Shown here piece by piece: positions 58,790 through 64,000 of a stretch of DNA of 64,000 nt. The notes under the pieces are model-generated. The model saw nothing but the letters and a program-made list of their open reading frames with translations, did not search any database and was not told the origin of the DNA. Each line of letters opens with the position of its first letter. The first letter of the stretch is position 1. A program made the position numbers and the translations under genes. The DNA comes from Macrotrachela quadricornifera (Eukaryota > Rotifera > Eurotatoria > Philodinida > Philodinidae). The stretch is from contig JAJEKB010020956.1 in assembly GCA_022393335.1 (NCBI GenBank), forward strand, positions 327,143-391,142. The letters are read 5' to 3'.

Positions 58790-60985
58790 AGGAAAGAAAA
58801 AAAACCTAATACATGCAATGAAAGTGTGCTCAGTCATGCATTAAAATACTCATAAGAAACATGTGTACATTCGATGCGTCATTGAATAACGAATAGTGAA
58901 CAAGCCATATTTCAATGTGTTCGCAAGCAAAAATTACGAAATACCTCAATCTTGGTAGTTTATTAAGTATCTGAACAGTCAATATGATTCTCGTTCACTT
59001 GTATGATTTTAAAAGTTTTGTCTATATACTGATTTCATTCATACTGATCTGTTTAGAAAGTGATTGAATTGATTAAAAATCAATGTTCAATAACTCGAAT
59101 CTTTTTGAGAGAATAATAAGACAGAACAGAATAATATCAGATGAGACCAGGCAAAACGAAACGTTGCCGAAAATAAATTACACTGTTTCACAAGATAAAT
59201 TATTGTATAAGATATGTTTTACCGATAGATAAAAGGGTATAGTTCGCTCACTAAGAATTTGATCTTTCAAGTTAAAAGATAGCGTAAATATGTATACTAA
59301 ACAAAAGTAAAATGAAGATGACTCAAGACTCATGTTTATTTATAATGCATAATTTTACAATTTTAATTATGCTGATAGAGCATTTATAATTGAGAGAAAA
59401 ACCTCACCAGGTAATTGAGAAAGAATCCTGTTATCCAATAAACCATTGTTATTAAAAAATGTCAATGAATTGTAGCAATAAATAGGCAAGAAAATAAAGC
59501 ACTCTCTACTCTCTCAATATCTGTACAAGTCATTGGACGATAATTAGTTTTAGAGTTTGACGATTCCATAGATGGCGTGGAGCTACCCAGTGGAAAATAT
59601 TCTAACAAAATCCAGATTATTTTTGATTATTCCGACGTGATTCAGATTATTCTTTAAATAATCCAATTAAAAATGATTTTCATTCTTCTTTTCACATAAA
59701 AAAATCCTTTTTGAATCATTGAAATCCGTTATTCAGGTTGCAATCAGATTTCAACTAAATTTCTACTTCAAACAATGGATTTCTCCAATTTCAATCACAA
59801 TTCAATCATAAATAATGATTTCAATAAATTCCAATCAGATTGGAAATCAAGAGTATTAGATTCTTTTGATTTCCACCTAAACTTAATCATACTCTCTAAA
59901 AAGAAGAAGTTTTCCAGAACCCTCTGAAAAGGTTCTGCGGAGTACCCACTAGCAAATCCACTGAGGACCAACTGAAACCGAATTTAATCGGTTCGCGTTG
60001 AAGCTGATTAAAATCGTTGAGACTCGTAATCGAATATTGAAAATTTGTGGCAGGTAATGAAAGTTAATTGATTTCAGTGGAAATACACAAAGATCAATGA
60101 AGTTTTTAATGAGTTGATCGGGTTTTCTGAGAGAAAATCGATTTTGTATGTCCACACCTCGCTGATTGCTCTAAAAATTAAGTAAAGGTAAAAAGAGATT
60201 TTGTTAATGAGGCTTGACCGCAGTGTAATTGAGGTCGAGGAATTCAAATCTGATGTTAATTTTTTAACTTTTTTTCGATCAAATTTTTTTAACAAACGAC
60301 AAATTTTTAACAAAAAACATTTGTTTTTATAAAGTTTGGTCACAGGCAGTGGAGGTCGAGTAACTTGAATCTGACTTCGGTTTTTTAATTTTATAAATGA
60401 ATAGCTTGATGGTAGTTTAGAAACACGATTTCTACGAGAAAGAGCTGAGCGAGCCTTTAGACGAGCGTTACTTGTAGTGCATTGATAGAGTACTGACATG
60501 AGTCGCCTGGACTATAGTTCAATCGGAGACCTGAGCAACTACACACACAGAATTATGTTTTTCACATGACTCTTCCCCTCAGTCAATAAAACAGGAATAC
60601 AAGATTTCATCCCAACTTATCATTGGGATTTCCTGTGGCATTTGTTCGTTACGATCTTCTGATATAAGAAAAACGCATGATGTTCTGAACTAGGTAAACA
60701 AAAATTCGGACTGACAACAAGTAAATAATACCATATTAAAATTGAGAAGTCCTCTAATGAATAGGACCTTTTTATGTCAAACGTCTAACAAAAATTTATT
60801 TTACCTCATGAATCGAAGAATTCGCCATTTTCTCAAAGTGCTTCAACTCTCATTTATTGAACTTACGATAAAACTTTTAAATCAACGTCTAGTCGTTCAT
60901 CAGTTTTCCTACGATCGACCACTCACGACTCGCCGTTTGCGTATTTAACGCGACTATATCGACCGATTTTAGTTCAGGTTTGAAA
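58790..60985. other. non-coding, repeat-like sequence
   Basis: 59590-59880 is built from 'tttcaatcaxxattcc'-like words of degenerate repeat type. The phrase 'gag-c/t-accca' occurs at 59580 and 59941. The minus-strand frame at 60074-60499 is Ser/Lys-rich and unlike known proteins. No supported gene. Confidence 0.4.
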
Positions 60986-60989
60986 TTAA

Positions 60990-61407
60990 CCCTTAGAGTC
61001 CCGGTGGTACATATATGTACCACCTGGCGAAAATATCTGATTTTCCACAAATTTCAAATATGTTTGTGGTTTTTAAGATTTAGAAGGAATATTTTTAACA
61101 AATACTCGTAATTAAGACATATCTGTGCGAGATTCCATAGATATTCGTATGAATAGACAATGTCGAATAGTACATTACGGTATATCTATTTGATTTCAGA
61201 ATTTTTTTCAAAAATCTATATTTAAAAAAAATCATGTTTTGACTCACTTATCTATTATAAACATCTTTCTAATAGTTATATAGATAATCTAAACAAACAG
61301 TTTTTTATTTCAACCGAACCAGAGGTCTCGTAATATCATCCAGATTCTTAAATAGTGTTTTTGTAACCAAGCTTAAATTCGGCAGAGAAAAGTCGGGACT
61401 CGAAGGG
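60990..61407. mobile_element. piggyBac-type MITE, 418 bp, with TTAA duplications
   Basis: TTAA at 60986-60989 and 61408-61411 flanks ends CCCTTAGAGTCCCG and (as complement) CCCTTCGAGTCCCG, matching at 13 of 14 bases. A perfect 22-bp palindrome at 61003-61024, just inside the left end (GGTGGTACAT and its complement), is typical of looper-type piggyBac relatives. TTAA target duplication is diagnostic for piggyBac. No transposase inside. Non-autonomous. Confidence 0.85.
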
Positions 61408-61411
61408 TTAA

Positions 61412-64000
61412 TGGATGCATCTTGTTTAAATTATTCTCAAAAAGCTACTGGGTATTTTCTAGGAAAAGCTTCGTCTATTTTGGAATATAATTTTACGGCT
61501 GATATCTATGGAGACTCAACAACAGAACTTTAAACAGTCGCTCCATTTTTTACATATTTTTGTGTAAATCTCACTCAAACGTTCGACATATAGTAATCAA
61601 CGAAAACAACTGTTTATATTAAAATTAGTATCGAAAATAAATTCACGACCTTCGAATATCCGTAAGTCAAGCTTGAAACAACAAACAGTTCATCAAAACA
61701 AGCTAAGAAATAGGTCGCAAACATTTTTACTGACTTCGAATTCATAATTTCCGTGCACGATAACGATCAATCAAGCTATATTAAAAACGATGATTTACTA
61801 ATTTATCATTATTTAATACCTACCAATATTGAAAAACTAACTCTAGATTTCGATTCCTCATAGTCAACTGTCTCTGGTGGAGTTTTACTGGAGATAGTTT
61901 ATATTATTTACTATTAATTATTTGGCAAACCAACTCAGTTTTCATTTGATGATCTTTGACCATCTTCGATCAAACTTCGTAGGAAAAAAAGTAAAACTAA
62001 TAACTAATTTTTTCGTAGCTTATTATTAACCAGTAATATGACTCCGGATGCGAATTCTTTCCCAGCATTACCGTTCATATAGTTTTCAACTAGACTATTA
62101 CAAGCTTCTGATACTAATCGAGCTGACAATATTTTCAGATTGGCTTGGATACGGAAACTCTAGAAGAGAGCATACCTGTATAACTACAAACTTATTTTAT
62201 TTTAGATGATCTCTCCTTCAATCCACGAGACAAATCGTTATTTCGTAAAAAAGCTTTCTTTCAATAAAAAAAAATTATTTGAAAAAATTCAAAAATTAAT
62301 GGTCCCATTAGATTCCTCGGCCCCAAAAATCTTTGGGAACATTTTTACGAACTATTACATTCTATTATTATCGATATAATTGTTGCTTTTTTCTGATTGG
62401 TCAGGACAAACAGAGAGACAAGCAAACTTTAAAAGAATTTACGGCCGTATAACCCTTTTTTTCAGAAAAGGGAAAAACATTGATGCGCCTCCGAGCAGTT
62501 GATCGTGCTCATATATAGTGCGCATGATCAAAATTTCCAATAACTTAATTAGTTTCAGTGTTATAAAGCATAATTCGATCATACACAATCATTTTACATC
62601 GATGTATTCGTTAATATGATAGAGAGATAGATTTGTATAGATAAAATAGTTATTTTCAATCTGAAAATATTTGCAGACTTTAATGATTTATTTGAATTCA
62701 ATCATAACCAATATATAATTATACAAATAGATGATTTGATCAAAATAGTTATCAATTTACACGAGAAAGAAATGATAAAAAAATGTCTAATAAAATATGA
62801 TGAATAATTAATTTAATTCAATAAATAATAAAAATAAAAAGTATTCAAATAATTTAAAAATAATCTGTAATTGCCTCTTTCAAACTTCCTCATTTTACTG
62901 TTTTGTTATACCTTGTAGTTATCTATACAAATATAAAATTGGATAAACATGAAACATTTATAACATAGGATACGGAAAAGCTATATTCAACAGATAACAT
63001 ATCACTTTGATTGATACCTATTTCAACAAAAGATGCTTCATGACAAGTGAAAAAAAAAGTAAAGTCAATGACTGATAATATTAAACTGTTTGTTCGTACA
63101 ATACTCATTAAATTCGTTTATCGAATATTAAATAATCTCGATGAATTAACACTTCTTTTTTTATTCTACAATATCTATACACAATTTAGTACCATTATTA
63201 ACACTAATAATTGATAGAAGGGAAATTCAAACGTTATTTTTAACTCAGCTTTTCCTCATCTTTCAAACAACATCATTCATTTAAATTAGCGACAGATCGA
63301 ATAAAACGAATCTTCTGCTTTATTTCATAGCATCAAGAAATAACATTTCGAGAAAAATAATGAAAAGTAAAACATCTGACAACTAATTAGTTCACTACAA
63401 CCTTGAACATATACATATGAATTATTATGAAAAATACAGAAAAATTAGTAATGCACAAATACTAGAGTTATGTACGGGTTAAACTTTTCAAATTTGAGTC
63501 TGATCATATGTTGAACATAAACTTAATAATTTCAACTAATGAACTGTAAGACAATTCTTTTCGTTCTTATATAAAATAATATCATATATCACATAAAAAT
63601 CACATAATTATTTCTTATTAGTGTTCACAGTTGATAGTGAATTTCTGTAATTTTGTAAAAGTCCAAAGATTGAAGACGTTGGTGAAGTTAGCGGCAGATT
63701 CGAGGTTTTCCATCAAACCTTCACATATTAACTTGTGTTGAAGCAGTTCATCAGTGTATCTTGTACAACTCGACGAGCTCTATTCAATGGTGAAATCAGA
63801 TTTTACAAAGCCAAACATATGACCGAGAAAATCTTAAAATACTGCGTTTTTTCAATGAAATTGTGGCAAGGTATTCGAGTAAAAGCTGTGTATATTCATT
63901 TCCTACACTGTGTCAGTCCTGAACATAGTCTTGTCTTGCGCAACTCGATGAGTTCTATCCAAAGTTATACTCAAATCTTTGGTAACTCAAACTATGATCT
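61412..64000. other. non-coding, ending in a 173-bp-spaced repeat
   Basis: No gene supported. 'cttgtacaactcgacgagct' at 63759 and 'cttgcgcaactcgatgagtt' at 63932 begin two related copies of about 45 bp, 173 bp apart. The small frame at 62923-63108 is not convincing. Confidence 0.4.

Noticed and set aside
60074..60499. 141-residue minus-strand frame
   Set aside because: Ser/Lys-rich, no domain, no promoter or splice support; probably a chance frame.
1..64000. CRISPR arrays, bacterial operons, phage or viral modules
   Set aside because: No regular direct-repeat/spacer array, no ribosome-binding sites and no gene clusters; gene structure is eukaryotic.
1..64000. Telomeric repeats (TGTGGG-type)
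   Set aside because: No tandem run found at either end.

Overview
The window looks like part of a bdelloid rotifer genome (Adineta/Rotaria type; genus not determined). It is strongly AT-rich. It has short GT-AG introns (one is 48 bp), scattered single genes on both strands and no operons. Several gene families are ones that are expanded in bdelloids: an F-box protein of the long 'DDLPDEIL' type, cytoplasmic-type RNA-dependent RNA polymerase, FG-GAP/VCBS repeat proteins, a DUF707 protein, an S8 peptidase prodomain and a secreted beta-helix protein. No viral, plasmid or prokaryotic organisation is visible. The assignment rests on recognising families by eye.

Layout. 1-4.0 kb is non-coding, with a GGCCTG-rich patch and a CGCGT-rich element. 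4.0-5.0 kb encodes an FG-GAP repeat protein. 5.1-7.5 kb is a broken copy of the C-terminal part of a giant DUF3638/DUF3645 protein, cut at its 5' end by a 66-bp piggyBac-like hairpin. 8.1-10.3 kb (minus) holds a decayed P-loop NTPase (AAA_28-like) running straight into a decayed cellular RdRP. 11.2-13.05 kb (minus) is an intact three-exon F-box gene. 13.2-25 kb is gene-poor and holds many terminal-inverted-repeat elements plus phrases recurring every 170-190 bp. 26.7 kb has an S8 peptidase prodomain exon without its catalytic domain. 28.1-33.0 kb is a segment flanked by 494-bp inverted repeats, with a complete non-autonomous hAT element (8-bp target duplication) nested inside. 33.1-34.2 kb is an intact DUF707 gene. 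35.7-36.7 kb is a long-TIR element. 39.7-40.3 kb (minus) is an unrecognised pseudogene. 42.2-43.4 kb is a secreted beta-helix protein, probably 3'-truncated. 44.5-45.4 kb is a fatty acid hydroxylase-superfamily membrane enzyme. 45.7-46.2 kb (minus) is a decayed LINE endonuclease. 49.5-50.2 kb is a tail-anchored protein of unknown function. 51.7-52.6 kb is a dead mariner, next to a cysteine-rich receptor remnant. 53.8-56.1 kb is a FEM1-like ankyrin gene with frameshifts. 58.5 kb (minus) is a small single-pass membrane protein. 61.0-61.4 kb is a piggyBac-type MITE with TTAA duplications. The rest shows no gene.

The genes do not form a pathway. The coherent theme is a repeat-rich, gene-poor interval where DNA transposons of at least three superfamilies (hAT, piggyBac, Tc1/mariner) and a LINE have accumulated, and where about half of the recognisable genes are broken. 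Some one-base frameshifts, especially the one in an A10 run of the FEM1-like gene, could be consensus errors. The Trp-to-TGA changes in the DUF3638 copy and the internal stops elsewhere point to real decay.
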